Origin: Picocystis sp. L7
Taxonomy: Eukaryota; Chlorophyta; Picocystophyceae; Picocystales; Picocystaceae
Assembly (NCBI GenBank): GCA_020975725.1
Contig: QXJR01000029.1
Span: 186,001 to 250,000, forward strand
Length of the DNA: 64,000 nucleotides
Direction of reading: 5' to 3'
The notes under the pieces were generated by a model. The model did no database searches. It saw only the letters and a list, made by a program, of their open reading frames with translations, and was not told the DNA's origin. Made by a program: the position numbers and the translations under genes. Positions 1-11,024 of the stretch are shown here, in pieces (position 1 is the stretch's first letter; each line of letters opens with the position of its first letter).

Positions 1-951
1 CTTTTCGTTTGCAGTTTCGTTGTCTTTACCGTTGTCCTGCACAGTTTTGCGTCCATCACTTCTTCAAGCTCGTTTGCCGGCACACACGTTGACCTTGGCA
101 ATGGCTGGAGCGTCCCGCACCGCTTCGGCTTGGGTTGCAGTGTATTCATCCTCAAAATTCTGGCAGGTGGAGGTTGATGCAGAGTGCTTACCATCTCTAG
201 TTTAAGGATGGTTTTTGGGAGGGGGTTCATGCAGCTCGAGTCCGGTCACGGCTGGAGGGCGTGCAGATCCTGCAGGCATTTCACGAGGGGTTTTCTGATG
301 ATAAGGATGCGCTTGTTCGAGCTTCCTCCACGAGATCTGGTGTGTTTCGTCTGTTTGCAGCTCCATATTTATTGTTGCCTTTGCCCTTTCTTCACATCCC
401 TTTCCCCATTATTCCTGCAATGGTGGGAAGCTTTCCACGTGCGGTGTACCCCTCCACCGTCCAACGTTCGGTTGGTTATAGTTGAACGATTCCGACAGGT
501 TTGGATGGGATGCAGGTGGTTCGGTTCGTGGTTCACAACCGTCCTTGTGCTTCTGTTTCGGATGGGGTGACCACGAGAGGGGTGGTTCCTTTTCTTTCCG
601 GTGATTGGACGGGATCTTCCTTTCCAAAGGCGTTGTTCGAACCGACTACCCTGGGGTGAAGCCTCGTTCCAAAGGGACATCTGCATCCTTCTCTTGGTTG
701 TCCCTCGTTTGCTCGGTTCTCCCTACTTCTCCTGTCCATGCCGTACGCCCTTATCCTTTCCTCCAACCGTTCGGGTTCGAAACCGGAACGATTCGGGTTC
801 GAAACCGGAACGATTCGGGTTCGTAACCGGGAAGAAAGGAGCTGGGTCGCCCAACGTAGACAGAACGAAAACCAGCACGGACGTCAACAAGGCGACGTTG
901 AAGCACCGCGGAACGCGAGCGCATTTCACGAGCGAAGGGAAGGAAGGAGGA
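1..951. other. Upstream region of FTR, no gene seen
   Basis: I see no convincing gene here. The open frames are short, overlap one another and carry no recognisable domain. The last 200 bases form the likely promoter of the ferredoxin:thioredoxin reductase gene and contain the tandem repeat listed separately. Confidence 0.5.
768..830 (+). repeat. 22-bp tandem repeat, about 2.8 copies
   Basis: Three successive units share the core GGTTCGAAACCGGAAC, with a single A-to-T change in the last copy. The array ends about 120 bases before the FTR start codon. The core resembles a Pol III B box, but no A box or tRNA fold accompanies it, so a promoter-element array is more likely. Related TTCGAAAC-type sites occur upstream of several other genes in the window. 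Confidence 0.7.
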
Positions 952-1398
952 ATGCAGGCACGTGCGAGTGCTGGAACGAACTGGACCTTCCGCGTCGGGA
1001 AGGTGGGAGCACCGCGCGGGAGGCGTGCGACGCACGTCGTTCGTGCCGAGGTGGAGGTGGAGAAAAAGTCCCAATCCTTGGAAATCATGCGGAGGTTCTC
1101 AGAGCAGTACGCCAAGCGGAGTGGAACCTACTTCTGCGTCGACAAAGGTGTGACCTCCGTGGTCATCAAAGGGCTGGCGGATCACAAGGACGAACTGGGT
1201 GCACCCCTCTGTCCCTGCAGACACTACGACGACAAGGAAGCCGAGGTGGCCTCTGGGTACTGGAACTGTCCCTGTGTTCCCATGAGGGAGAGGAAGGAAT
1301 GCCATTGTATGCTGTTCCTCACCGAAGACAACGATTTTGTGGGCAAAGACCAAGACATCACCCTGGACGAAATCGTGGAATCCACTCAGGGTATGTGA
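952..1398 (+). CDS. FTRB: Ferredoxin:thioredoxin reductase catalytic chain (plastid)
   Basis: This 148-residue protein is the catalytic beta chain of ferredoxin:thioredoxin reductase. The enzyme passes electrons from photosynthetic ferredoxin through a [4Fe-4S] cluster and a disulfide to thioredoxins in the chloroplast stroma. All seven family cysteines are present: C62, the CPC pair at 87-89, the CPC pair at 106-108 and the CHC pair at 117-119, with the conserved block PMRERKECHCMLFL around the last. Residues 1 to about 31 are rich in Arg, Ala and Thr and lack acids until the mature chain begins, as in a transit peptide. I chose the ATG at 952 because the frame also opens upstream, but only from non-ATG codons. 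The C-terminus ends DEIVESTQGM, the same length as plant homologues, so no 3' intron is needed although GTATGT overlaps the end. The gene converges on the CID gene. Confidence 0.95.
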   Translation: MQARASAGTNWTFRVGKVGAPRGRRATHVVRAEVEVEKKSQSLEIMRRFSEQYAKRSGTYFCVDKGVTSVVIKGLADHKDELGAPLCPCRHYDDKEAEVASGYWNCPCVPMRERKECHCMLFLTEDNDFVGKDQDITLDEIVESTQGM

Positions 1399-1816
1399 AT
1401 GGGCAACGGAAATGCACCCTAGGATGGCACTGGTACATACCTTGAACGTGGATCATTGCCCAAGATACAAGCCAAGAACCAGACAGGAAACAGGTTCAGT
1501 TGTTGTAAAAGATGAGAGTCGATGATCAAGTGAAACAAAGTGCATCCAGCCCTCCTCGAATCAAAGCAGGGAAAGACGCACGAGAAACATGCCTATGTAA
1601 TGGAAGCTTTATTCCTCTTGTCATCTTGATGTATTCTTCCTTCGGCAAAACATGTGATGGCAGAACCGCGTTAACAGCTCCTTATTGTTATTTGGTCTAC
1701 CACACGCGAAACTATCAGTACATGTATCCCATACAAGGTATAATCAAACGCCTTAAATGTGTTATTGGGCGCGTATAACTGGCGCATGCCGGCAAGAGAA
1801 AGAGTCAGACAGCTCA
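1399..1816. other. Tail-to-tail intergenic region
   Basis: This stretch lies between the convergent FTR and CID genes and should contain both 3' untranslated regions. I see no further gene or repeat in it. Confidence 0.5.
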
Positions 1817-2851
1817 TTATTGGCTAGCCTGTCTGACGGGGGTTTTGGAGGGGCTGACCCGTATCGGAAGGGATCCAAGCAGAGCACCGCTGCAGTTGAG
1901 CGCGGCCATCGCAGACTCCGCCGCCATGAACTCGACAAACGCTATTCTAGTCGAGTGCTTCTGGTCGCCCAACAGGCGGAGCTTGGATACCTTGCCACAG
2001 AGCGACTCGAAGAACATCTTCACATCGTCTCGCTCAACCTTCTTATCGATGTTAGCAACATAAACTGTTCTGCTGCATTGCTCACGCTCTTCTTCTGTAC
2101 GTGGAAGATAAGTGATGTTGACTGGCACTATGGCAGTCTTGGATGGAAGTACCCGTAAAGGGTACTGGCCCAAAACTGTGTTATTTAGTTCAACCGCTTT
2201 CGTTGCATCATCTTCGCTTGTAAACTCAACAAACGCAAACCGCATGGCAGAGTTTGGATCCCCACAAATACGGCAGTCCACGACGTCGCCGCATCCAGTG
2301 AAAAGGTTCGCCAGCTGCTCTTCTGTCACTTGCTGGTCGATGTCGCATACGTATACAGTTCTTCTAATGTTCTCTTCTCTCTGGGCTTTTTGGGCCGCTT
2401 TTCCTTTCCTGGGGAAGCGGACGTTCTTTCCTCGCCCATTCTCACTGGAGGAACCATTGCCACGGATTCCGTTGGCACTACCTTCGCGGCTGCTGCCACT
2501 GTTGTTGTTCCCGCTCGTACGTCGGGTCTTAGGACGCGAGGGACGTTTGTGACGCGCGTTTTCATCTTGCTGCGGTTCTCCCAAGGCTGGATCATGCGAA
2601 GGAGGCACAAACTCTTGTGCCAAAGGGTTCAACTTGGAGAGTAGGTCTGACAGGTCTTGGACATCGACACCAGCTCCAGATGTTAGGTCTTGATAGCTGC
2701 CGAACTGCGAATACCCCAGGCTGCTGCTGAGTGGTCGGTGCGAGTTTTGTTGTTCGGCCAGGCTCGTTGCTGTTTGTTGCCACGCATCTTGCTCGGTGAT
2801 GCTTGGATATACGTCCGTGTGGAGAGAATGGGTCTGCTTGCGCTGATCCAT
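1817..2851 (-). CDS. PABP-interacting protein with PAM2 and two RRMs (CID8-13 type)
   Basis: This 344-residue protein has the layout of plant CID8-13 proteins. A PAM2 motif (LSKLNPLAQEFVPPS, residues about 71-85) binds the MLLE domain of poly(A)-binding protein. A basic stretch rich in Lys and Arg follows at 102-155 and resembles a nuclear localisation signal. RRM1 lies at about 164-235 (RNP2-like VYVCDI, RNP1-like MRFAFVEF) and RRM2 at about 261-334 (VYVANI, TRIAFVEF). The family links PABP to RNA metabolism; its exact targets are unknown. The N-terminal 60 residues are rich in Gln and Ser. The start is the first ATG of the frame that precedes all the domains. This domain combination is typical of Viridiplantae and is one of the arguments for a green alga. 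Confidence 0.92.
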   Translation of the reverse strand: MDQRKQTHSLHTDVYPSITEQDAWQQTATSLAEQQNSHRPLSSSLGYSQFGSYQDLTSGAGVDVQDLSDLLSKLNPLAQEFVPPSHDPALGEPQQDENARHKRPSRPKTRRTSGNNNSGSSREGSANGIRGNGSSSENGRGKNVRFPRKGKAAQKAQREENIRRTVYVCDIDQQVTEEQLANLFTGCGDVVDCRICGDPNSAMRFAFVEFTSEDDATKAVELNNTVLGQYPLRVLPSKTAIVPVNITYLPRTEEEREQCSRTVYVANIDKKVERDDVKMFFESLCGKVSKLRLLGDQKHSTRIAFVEFMAAESAMAALNCSGALLGSLPIRVSPSKTPVRQASQ

Positions 2852-4240
2852 CTCTTTACGTTGGTTCTCTTTTCGACGGAAGCCGCGCTAGCGGCAGGAT
2901 TCTCTGCGTTGGTTTTCCCTGCCGCCTGGAGATACGTTTGGTTCGTGTCAGCTCTTCGCGTTGCAACGCTCGAATCGCCTTGCTCTTTCTCGTTGTCCCT
3001 CCACGCGATCTTCCTGTTTTTTTTTTCGTTTTCGTTCGACCACGTTGGCTTTGTCGTCGTTCGCGTTTCTCTCTTTCCGTCTGTCTCGGACGTTGGGCCG
3101 TGTATTTCGGTTTCGTGTTTCGTTCGTTTTCGTGGTGGGTGTTGGTTTCCTTCGTCCTCTTCCTTCCCCTCTCTTTTCCTCGTTTCGATGTCCACTCCTT
3201 CTCACCTCTCGTCCTTGTTTTTTTTTCTTCTGCGTTTCCTTTCGTGTGGGTCTGGATCACCACCCTTCGCCACCACCACCACTGCTCGTGGTCGAAGGGT
3301 CGAGGTGCACCCAACACCCACCCACACGGTTGGCCTTGGGTTGTGGTGGATTCCAGCGGAGAAGGGTGGGATGGTGGATCCAACCCCGACCTCTTCCTTT
3401 CTTCTTCTTCTTCTCCTTCTCCTTGGAGATGGATCCGGACCAACCCTTCCCTTTTCGGTCGGGGAAGGCCACCACGAAGCAAAGGGGAAGCAGGTAGGGG
3501 AAGAAGGGGGGACACGGAGCAGACTGCCCCCAATGTGGCCACAGGACCCCCGCCAGGGAGGAGAGACACGTTCAGGAGAGAGGAAGCAAGGGTAGGGTTC
3601 CAACCCTCCCCTTGGTCGGAGGATGGGGACCCACCGGTGGGAAGGCATGCAACCACGATTCCCTTTTCAAAGGGAACCCTACGAAAGAAACCCATCACAA
3701 CCAAGGTCGTTCGACCACACCACCCAACATGCACCCATCGTCGAAACGGGGCCGGGAGAAAGAGAACGAAGAAAACAGGGACGAACCGAAGTGTGTTCAA
3801 GGTAACCATGGAACGAAACCAGAAATAGACCCGGGATCCTTCCGGGATCCCGCATCCCCCAACGAAAGATCGAAGGTAACCGCAGGAAGCGCAGAGGAGT
3901 CTGCCCGTACATTTCAATTCCGAAGGGTCACCAGGGAAGAGATCCTCTGCGAGAAACGGCCGCCGCCAAGGCCTAAAAGACTACCGACCGAAGGGAACGC
4001 GCGGAGGGCCGCGACCCTCATCCTGGGGTTGGTCACCGAACGAACGCGTGGGATGAACTGGAAAGTGGAGGTCGTCACCACTACCTATTCCAAAGTGCAA
4101 GCACTTCCATTGCGATCCTAAATGGATCCACGCAACACCTTTTGGGCGGCAATTTCGAATTGGCGGGTGCAAAGAGTTCTCAAAGAACGGTTACGTTGAA
4201 CGATTCCAACATGTCTTCGACGTCCAGCTAGGTCGTCCGA
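2852..4240. other. Long gene-poor region upstream of the CID gene
   Basis: This GC-rich DNA has strong strand bias: a T/C-rich stretch at about 3000-3260, CTT-type triplet runs near 3395-3425 and an A/G-rich stretch near 3480-3600. Several long open frames overlap on both strands here, but their translations are low-complexity and share no recognisable domain, so I treat them as composition artefacts. It may hold the CID promoter and 5' untranslated region. Confidence 0.45.
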
Positions 4241-5870
4241 GCGTCAAGTGGACTACTCAAAGAAAGCCAACTTGTGGTATTCCCAACCAGAAGTTTTCAC
4301 ATCCATTGTGAAGTTGATGGGGCGGAGAGGAGGACATTTCGTTCACCCACATGTGAAGGTTTTGGCCATTCATGGGCCAGCACATGTTAGAGCGCAAAAT
4401 GAAAGAATTGTCGTTGTTTGCCGTTTTCTTGGTAAAAATATTCCGCTTCCTTGCAAGACTTCTTTAGGTTCATGCTAAATAAAGTTGAAGCCTTGCGTTT
4501 ATCGTGTATGGTTAGATTTCAATCCATGTCGAAATGATCTCCCAGTTCTTAAATGTCCTTATCATACCACAACTTAGTCGGCAAGTTCTTCGAATTCGCA
4601 AACCCTACAATCAACTCCCGTTGCATGGCAAATACCGTGCTACGTATTACCTTTAACGAGATCCTTCTATTTTTGCGAGTTTGAAATCAACGGCCACAAA
4701 CAAAAATCCAGGCATTATAAAAGATGTCGAGGAAGAGCACATCGATAAAGCAAATGTTAACTTGATGTTGTCAACGTATACAACTCTTGAGTGGAGTGCC
4801 ACAAGAAGTGTGGAAAAGTACGAAGAAGCCAAGAACTTCGCAAGGTTTGTTTGCTCGAGCCAATTCCTTCATCCGCATGAAATGCAAACCACTTCAGTTG
4901 CATTCAATACATGCGCCAATGTGTTGGAATTCATAGTCAAAAATTTGATTCATTGTGCAAATTTAGTCATGGGATAGAGTTGATTTTTAGTAGGGATATA
5001 TGCAATAAGAGTGCACGCCATTCCTACACTTATGGGCATTCCTTACCTAATTTATCGATCACGTGCAAATTGACGACAGTAGGGTTTCAACTTGAACATA
5101 AAATACGTTGCGATCAAGGTCGCAACATATCATTTGAGCCCTTCAGGTGCAACGAGCTTGTCCCACCTTCCAACACCCGAACCACCAAGCTCATAACTCT
5201 TGGGATGTGAATGAACATCTTATCCTAGCATTTCTCATTCGTGGATGAAATGGAGAGGATATTCAATCTTTGGCATCCAGCCTTCAACCACTTGCAAGAA
5301 CGCAAGGTTGTCTTCCCACGTAGCTTGCATATCCGACGACACGATCTCCCCATTGAAAGTCGAAGGGTTGCAAAAGCAAGTCTCACGGCACATTCTTGAA
5401 AATTTGATGGAGTCGATTTGTTTTGCATATGAGATCGCACTTGATGGAAGTTGTAACGAGTTTATGCTTGTGTTTAGCATAGGTTCGCACGGAGCTCCCA
5501 GAGGCTCTCGACGTCTCACTAATCAATCACATGCTCGTAGATTTCAAGCTCTACCTCTCTATGTGCCGAAGCTACCTCCGCTCTCTCATCAAGAACGCTC
5601 TTGCGTCCTCCGTGTCATCGAAACCTTCCCCGGTATTTACAATGCTTTTTACTCAATGAACGCTCGTCTACAATGACCGGACAACAGAATGTGAGGTTCA
5701 AACCGTCACCAACATGTAGAATCGTTGAGGCAAAGAGGGGAATCCATCAACAAAAGAAAGCGAATTCCTTTCGGTAGAATCGAGCATGTTTCAAGCAATC
5801 ACAAGAACCAGAAGTATGCAAACATGTTTGAAGTTGGAATGATTATCAAACTCGCATGACTTGCTCGTGC
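4241..5870. other. AT-rich island, possibly decayed mobile DNA
   Basis: Base composition drops sharply to AT-rich compared with the flanking GC-rich genes. Short open frames exist, for example 5235-5519 on the minus strand and 4681-4977 on the plus strand. None shows a domain I recognise. The composition resembles that of the KDZ-like element at 37-39.7 kb, so a decayed element is possible, but this is inference. Confidence 0.35.
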
Positions 5871-6299
5871 TCCTTGAACGAGCGAAGGCCAAGACGGTCG
5901 AAGGTTCGGCCTTTAAATTTTGGTGCACTACGATGAACGACCCTCGGGTGGAACGGATTAGCGTCGTCAAGTCTCAAGCACTCTCCACAAACGCTGCTTC
6001 CATCTATGCATTGAGATCGAGGTAGTTTTCCTCTCCTTGACACGCACGTTCGACGTGGTTGCGTCCGTGTGCACGTCACGTGGTCGGATCGATGTCTCCA
6101 CCATTCGCGGCCCTGGTTTGGATCCCCTTCGGAGTCCTCCTTCGTGGGTGACCTTCCAAGCATCCATCCTCGTGCAGATCCACCCCTCCCCCCTTCGGTT
6201 GTGAACTTCACAACAACCGGTGGGTGCAGTCGGTCCGGATCGCGCGGTTCACTTCGTTTCATCTCGAGTTGGACGCACGCGTGGTCGCGTTTCATCGCC

Positions 6300-7934
6300 A
6301 TGGCCGCGACAACGCACCTTCCGGACGCCTCTTCGCCTCCTGATCCGACCTCTTCCTCTGCATCTGGCGCCCATCGCGCCTCCTACGCATCGCCAGACGA
6401 CGTGTACCTCTCGGACCTGCTCTCGTACAGCTTGGAACGATTGGGACGCGAACCAGAACTTCTGCGATCCGAATCGCAACGCCTCGAGAAGCAGCTGCAT
6501 GGCGTGGCGGTGAAGCACTGCACGTCCTTCGTGTCGGTGGAAGATGGACTGGAGAGTGTGCGCAAGGAGATGGAACTGGCCAAGCAGAGGTTGGACAAGC
6601 TGGCCAAGTCCGCACCGAAGCTCGAACGCTCCTGTCAGGAATGTTTGTCCAAGACAGAAGGGCTGCTTCAAGAAAGCAAAAACAATCGAACGCTCATGCA
6701 GAACCATTCCAGCGTCATGGACTTGCTCGAAATCCCCACGCTCATGGACACTTGCATTCGGAACGGAAATTACGACGAAGCACTGGACCTGGAAGTCTTC
6801 GCTTCGAAACTTGCCACCGTCAACTCTGAATCGAAGGTCGCAAGAATGCTGCATCAGGAAGCCGTGGAAATCAAACAGAGCATGATGGTCACCCTCCTCG
6901 ACAAACTGAAATCCAGCATCCAGCTCCCAGAGTGCTTGAGGGTGGTGGGCTACTTGCGTCGACTGGGATCCTACAGCGAAGTCACCCTTCGACTGAAGTT
7001 TCTGGCATGTCGAGAGTCTTGGCTGCAAGAGGAAGTGGCAAAGCTGGATATGGAGGGATTCGGAACGTACGACTTTCTGAAAAAGCTCACGGATGCCCAC
7101 AGGGTCCATTTATTTGACATAGTCATGCAGTACAGGGCCATTTTCGCAGACGATGCGTCTGCACAGGATGCAGAAATACACAACAAGGGGAACCAGTGCA
7201 CCTTTCAATCGGATGGAGGTGTACTGTACAGCTGGGGATCACACAGGGTCTCGTGCTACTTGGACTTGCTTCGCCGCAATCTTCCTCGCCTCACACAGGG
7301 AAATGACCTGGCAAGCGTTCTGGAACACAGCATGTACTGTGGCATGAGTCTTGGGAGGGTAGGAATGGACTTTCGAGAGCTGCTGGCTCCGATTTTCGAA
7401 ACCTCAGCCGAATCTCTCCTTGCCAATGGGCTTCAAGTGGCAGTGGAAACGTTCCAAGTTGCCCTGGCAAAGCATGATTGGGATCCACTATTGGCATCTG
7501 CTGCAGCTGCCACTTCCGCACAAGATAAGTACAGAGACGTTCAGTCTGATACGTCTCCGCCACAAGACCTCCTTCAGTACTATCCTCTAGCGGTCTTGGT
7601 TGGGGCTCCCTCAAGGAGTATTCTTTCTGCACTGAACGAACTCCGCCACTGTGCGTTCACCTCGTGCGCCGAAAGTTGCGCAAGACTCTTGACAAGTACA
7701 CTGCATGTTGCTTCGTTAGCCCTCGCCAAAGCACACAAGTCTGCTGGGAAAAATGCACAAAGTGTAGGGAATTGTGCACAAGTATATGCCGAGGTAGCTG
7801 TTCCCTACGTCCAGAGCTGCTTTGATAGAATCTTTGTGGGCAAGCGGACATCGGTTGATTTATTGCATGCAGTTCAACCGTTGAACGCAATCGTGTCAAA
7901 AGCCAAGAGAACAGCGCTGAAACCGAAAACTTAG
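6300..7934 (+). CDS. COG8: Conserved oligomeric Golgi complex subunit 8
   Basis: This 544-residue protein matches COG8 (Dor1 family), a subunit of the COG tethering complex that captures retrograde vesicles at the Golgi. The N-terminal Ser/Pro/Thr-rich tail (1-33) is followed by the diagnostic YLSDLLSYSLERL helix and a coiled-coil stretch at about 80-135. Next come the family blocks DLLEIPTLMDTCIRNGNYDEAL and, further on, YCGMSLGRVGMDFRELLAPIF. The length is near the family norm. I chose the ATG at 6300 because it sits in a good initiation context (GCCATGG) and the frame upstream has no family similarity. A polyadenylation-like AATAAA lies at 7958-7963, about 25 bases past the stop. The gene is convergent with the PPR-Smr gene, with about 100 bases between the stops. 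No intron is required. Confidence 0.9.
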   Translation: MAATTHLPDASSPPDPTSSSASGAHRASYASPDDVYLSDLLSYSLERLGREPELLRSESQRLEKQLHGVAVKHCTSFVSVEDGLESVRKEMELAKQRLDKLAKSAPKLERSCQECLSKTEGLLQESKNNRTLMQNHSSVMDLLEIPTLMDTCIRNGNYDEALDLEVFASKLATVNSESKVARMLHQEAVEIKQSMMVTLLDKLKSSIQLPECLRVVGYLRRLGSYSEVTLRLKFLACRESWLQEEVAKLDMEGFGTYDFLKKLTDAHRVHLFDIVMQYRAIFADDASAQDAEIHNKGNQCTFQSDGGVLYSWGSHRVSCYLDLLRRNLPRLTQGNDLASVLEHSMYCGMSLGRVGMDFRELLAPIFETSAESLLANGLQVAVETFQVALAKHDWDPLLASAAAATSAQDKYRDVQSDTSPPQDLLQYYPLAVLVGAPSRSILSALNELRHCAFTSCAESCARLLTSTLHVASLALAKAHKSAGKNAQSVGNCAQVYAEVAVPYVQSCFDRIFVGKRTSVDLLHAVQPLNAIVSKAKRTALKPKT

Positions 7935-8031
7935 AGCTGGATAAGGTATTCGTTTTAAATAAAGGGACATTGGCTATCTGCATTTGTGGAAAACCAGGTC
8001 GGTACATCATTTGGTGGGACTGGAGAAATCC

Positions 8032-9891
8032 TCAAACCTCAAAGTTCATGTAATCCACACGACGGCTGCTTTTCTTGGCAGCCATGTTCTTTAGGAGGCC
8101 GTTCAAGTACTTTCTCCTGACCACCAGGCATCCCTCATTAGAGCCAGTGAGCAGGACAGGCAGATTCAGCCGGTGAAGCTGGGAGACGATTGCATCGCGG
8201 ATTGTACCCCTGCCACGGGCAGAGTTCCGAAGACCTTTTCCTGTGATCACCTGCAGATCTTGCGGAAATGCAGAGCCTCCCCGCACCAGTTCTTCCAAGG
8301 ACTGCAGGGCCGTGGCAAAAGCGAATTGCGCGGTCCATATCGTGTACCCGTGGAGATCGACGACCGTCGATTTCTGGCCTTGCCGTCCCATCCAAATGTC
8401 TGGCAGCTTGTGGCTGTATTTATCGAAAAGCTTCTCCGCGTGCAGCATCTGGCTCAGCACCTTGGCCGAGCGTCCAGATGGCCCTTCCAAGATTTGAGCT
8501 GCATCCATGTAGGCATCGATAAGAATCATGTACCCGATGCTTCCTGGGTCCAATCCGAATGCTGCCATCTCGTCAAAAATCCTTTGCACAGACTGTAAAT
8601 CATGTGCTTCGTTGTACCACCTCATCAGGGATGTGAAGGTCGTGGCATTTGGCTCTACTCCGCAAGCAATCATCCTTGGGATGACCATGTGGGCCTCTTG
8701 AAGCATCCCCGCCTCTCCGTAAGCGTTCAGAAGGGTCGTCCAGGTAACCACGTTTGGGGTGATTCCGTCCTCTTGCATGACTCGCAAGATATTCGAAGCT
8801 GCGTGTGGCCTTTGGGCTCGGGCACAGGCTTGCAGTAGACTGCTGTAGCTCATGACGTCCGGTTTTACGTTGATTTGTTTCATCTTCCCCAGAATGAGTG
8901 CACTCGCCCTGTGTGCGCCCACAGAGGCCAGCGCTTTGAGCACCGAATTGTACACGACCAGGTTTGCGTTCAGACCACACTGCTGCATTTCTTCCAGCAC
9001 GGCGAGGGCTTGGTGGGGCAGCTGCGCTTCCGCGTAGCAGTTGACGATGTGGGAGTAGGTGAGTGCGTTGGGGGTAACATTTTTCTTTTTCATAGTTTCC
9101 AAAAGTGCTCTTGCCTTGTGCGCTTTTCCCGTGCGTGCATACCCAGACATCACCGAGTTGAAGGTGAACACGTTTGGTTGGACCCCCTTTCGTTCCATTT
9201 CTTCGAGCACCATGGCGGCAGCCTCGGGCTTGCGTGCCATCGAGTATGCCTTGATGAGGGAGCTGTAACAGACCACGTCGGGCTCCATCCCTCTGCTACG
9301 TAGCGTCGTAAACACCCCTCTGGCTCCTTCCACGTTTCCCGTCCTAGCATAGGCGTTGCACAAGGAGCTGTAGGTGATGATGTCCGGTCGTATGCCTTGT
9401 CCATGCATCATGTCGATGATCTGTTGGGCATATTTAATGTCTTTCATGGCCCCTGCGTGGTGCACCAGGGTGTTGTAGGTCACTAGGTCCGGTCGGCATC
9501 CTCTAAGGGTCATGTTTCGCAGCAGCATCTTGGCCATCTTGGAGGGCAGGTGCCTGAGGGTGAGGTTGTAGAGGTGCAGTTTGTTGTCTTGATTGTGCTG
9601 TTGTATGGCCTCGACGCATCCTTTCAGCTCGCCTTTGATGGCCATGGTTTTGATCCTCGACCAGATGGGTCCCCCTTCGTGTCCGTTCTTGCTTTCCTGT
9701 GGTTGGTTGGATCCGTGCCTTCGGCTGCATTGGTGTACTGCTATCGTGGCGTTTCGTTCGGTATGGTCTCGACCCTCCTGCACCGACGCTTTCGTCCACC
9801 ATTGTTGCGGTGTTCTGATCTTGCCCAGTGCTTCTTCGACGGCGGTGGTGGTGGACAGGGCTCGTCCCAACCAGCGCTGTCGCCATGCCAT
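8032..9891 (-). CDS. Pentatricopeptide repeat protein with C-terminal Smr domain
   Basis: This 619-residue protein is a PPR-Smr protein. About ten successive 35-residue PPR motifs fill roughly residues 125-480, each beginning with blocks such as VTYNTLVHHAG, ITYSSLCNAYA and VTWTTLLNAYG. Such arrays bind single-stranded organelle RNA one base per repeat. The Smr domain (about 508-600) carries DLHGYT at 512-517 and a GKG loop at 551-553, which in other PPR-Smr proteins is tied to nucleic-acid binding or cleavage. The N-terminus (MAWRQRWLGRALSTTT) is basic and hydroxylated, consistent with a mitochondrial or plastid presequence. I cannot predict the organelle or the target RNA. The gene is divergent from Ataxin-2 across about 1.6 kb. 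Confidence 0.93.
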   Translation of the reverse strand: MAWRQRWLGRALSTTTAVEEALGKIRTPQQWWTKASVQEGRDHTERNATIAVHQCSRRHGSNQPQESKNGHEGGPIWSRIKTMAIKGELKGCVEAIQQHNQDNKLHLYNLTLRHLPSKMAKMLLRNMTLRGCRPDLVTYNTLVHHAGAMKDIKYAQQIIDMMHGQGIRPDIITYSSLCNAYARTGNVEGARGVFTTLRSRGMEPDVVCYSSLIKAYSMARKPEAAAMVLEEMERKGVQPNVFTFNSVMSGYARTGKAHKARALLETMKKKNVTPNALTYSHIVNCYAEAQLPHQALAVLEEMQQCGLNANLVVYNSVLKALASVGAHRASALILGKMKQINVKPDVMSYSSLLQACARAQRPHAASNILRVMQEDGITPNVVTWTTLLNAYGEAGMLQEAHMVIPRMIACGVEPNATTFTSLMRWYNEAHDLQSVQRIFDEMAAFGLDPGSIGYMILIDAYMDAAQILEGPSGRSAKVLSQMLHAEKLFDKYSHKLPDIWMGRQGQKSTVVDLHGYTIWTAQFAFATALQSLEELVRGGSAFPQDLQVITGKGLRNSARGRGTIRDAIVSQLHRLNLPVLLTGSNEGCLVVRRKYLNGLLKNMAAKKSSRRVDYMNFEV

Positions 9892-11024
9892 CCTTGCGTG
9901 TGCTTTTCACCGGTCCATCGACGTGGTGGAATAGCGACACCAAAGACGAGGAGGAAGGAAACCAGAAGGAAAACCCAGGAGAAAACAAAACAAAAAAAAA
10001 ATGAAAAACAGGGAGGGGGACCAGGGAGGGCCGAGAAGGGCCGAGAAATCCGACCCAACAAGGGCAAAGAAGAAGAATAAAAAAAAAGAGGACGAAGGAT
10101 GGATGGACGGAAGGGTGGGCTCGTGTGGATCAACACGTCTATCTCCTTGAATGTGGGTGAATTTGATCGATCATTGTCCCAACCATTCGCTGCCTAGTGT
10201 GACCCTTCCGAATGCTCCCGCAGGCAAGCCACGACACCGGGTTCCAATTGCGAGTGCGTGGGTTCCTATGACCCCCATCGACATGCTCTTCCGACCTCTC
10301 GCGGGCTCGTGATTCCAACAAAGCAGCAAGCGTCCACGCTCCTCTCTCCCACTCCCTTCTGACCCTCTAGTGGAACCCATCCATCCGAGTTAGGCAGTGC
10401 TAAAGTCCCATGCACCTCGTGCTACATTCCTCCATGCTGCACAAGGACCAGCTAGTCCCATACATCCCATCCCGGGCTACCAACCTCCTCCCTTCTCTTG
10501 GGTTTGGAATATATTCACCGAACTGGGTCGACCCGTGTGCACGGGTCTTCGTATTGGGAATGTATCCTCCCTTTTTGGTGGGAAAGCGACAATTCGTTGG
10601 GCTTGATCCTAGGGATTCGTTGCCATAGGGTTGGAACGCTTATCTGGCGATGGCGGATCGATCGCATCTCACGTTGCTGACGTGGTGATGGGGTTGGAGC
10701 AGATGCAAGTAGGTAGGCGTTGTCGTTGTTCGTCATGCAAGAACGGTCCACCGGCACAGTCGCGAGCGCTTCTTGTCGTGCGCTTCCAGCGCGACAGACG
10801 AGAGCACGTCTCGTTGGGACCTCCGCTGACCAACGTGTTCTTCCTCTTGCTCCGTGGTTGATAGCGAGGGCGTTTGCCTCGTCTTCGGTTTCTTCACACT
10901 CCGTCTCGAGTGCCTGGGAGCCCCTTTCCTATTTTCTTTCTTTCTTTCTATGTCGGGTCCCCCGTTTGCCTCGGAGTGGGGATCGTGTCCCCAAGGAAGG
11001 ACTATTCCTTCCAACACCTCCCTT
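9892..11024. other. Divergent intergenic region between PPR-Smr and Ataxin-2
   Basis: It contains an A/G-rich run at about 9945-10085 just upstream of the PPR-Smr start and a pyrimidine tract at about 10930-10949. No gene is supported. It probably holds both promoters. An ATG at 10950 opens a frame that continues through the 33-bp repeat into Ataxin-2 exon 1. Confidence 0.45.

Noticed and set aside
768-830. tRNA gene suggested by B-box-like GGTTCGAAACC
   Set aside because: It is a tandem repeat with no acceptor stem, anticodon arm or A box.
1385-1525. Intron at the end of FTR (GTATGT after CAGG)
   Set aside because: The unspliced end DEIVESTQGM has exactly the family length and ends like plant FTR, so splicing is unnecessary.
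2690-3917. Overlapping 300 to 350-codon frames upstream of the CID gene
   Set aside because: They overlap on both strands, start at non-ATG codons in part, and are dominated by Phe/Ser/Arg or Arg/Lys/Thr low complexity from pyrimidine-rich DNA.
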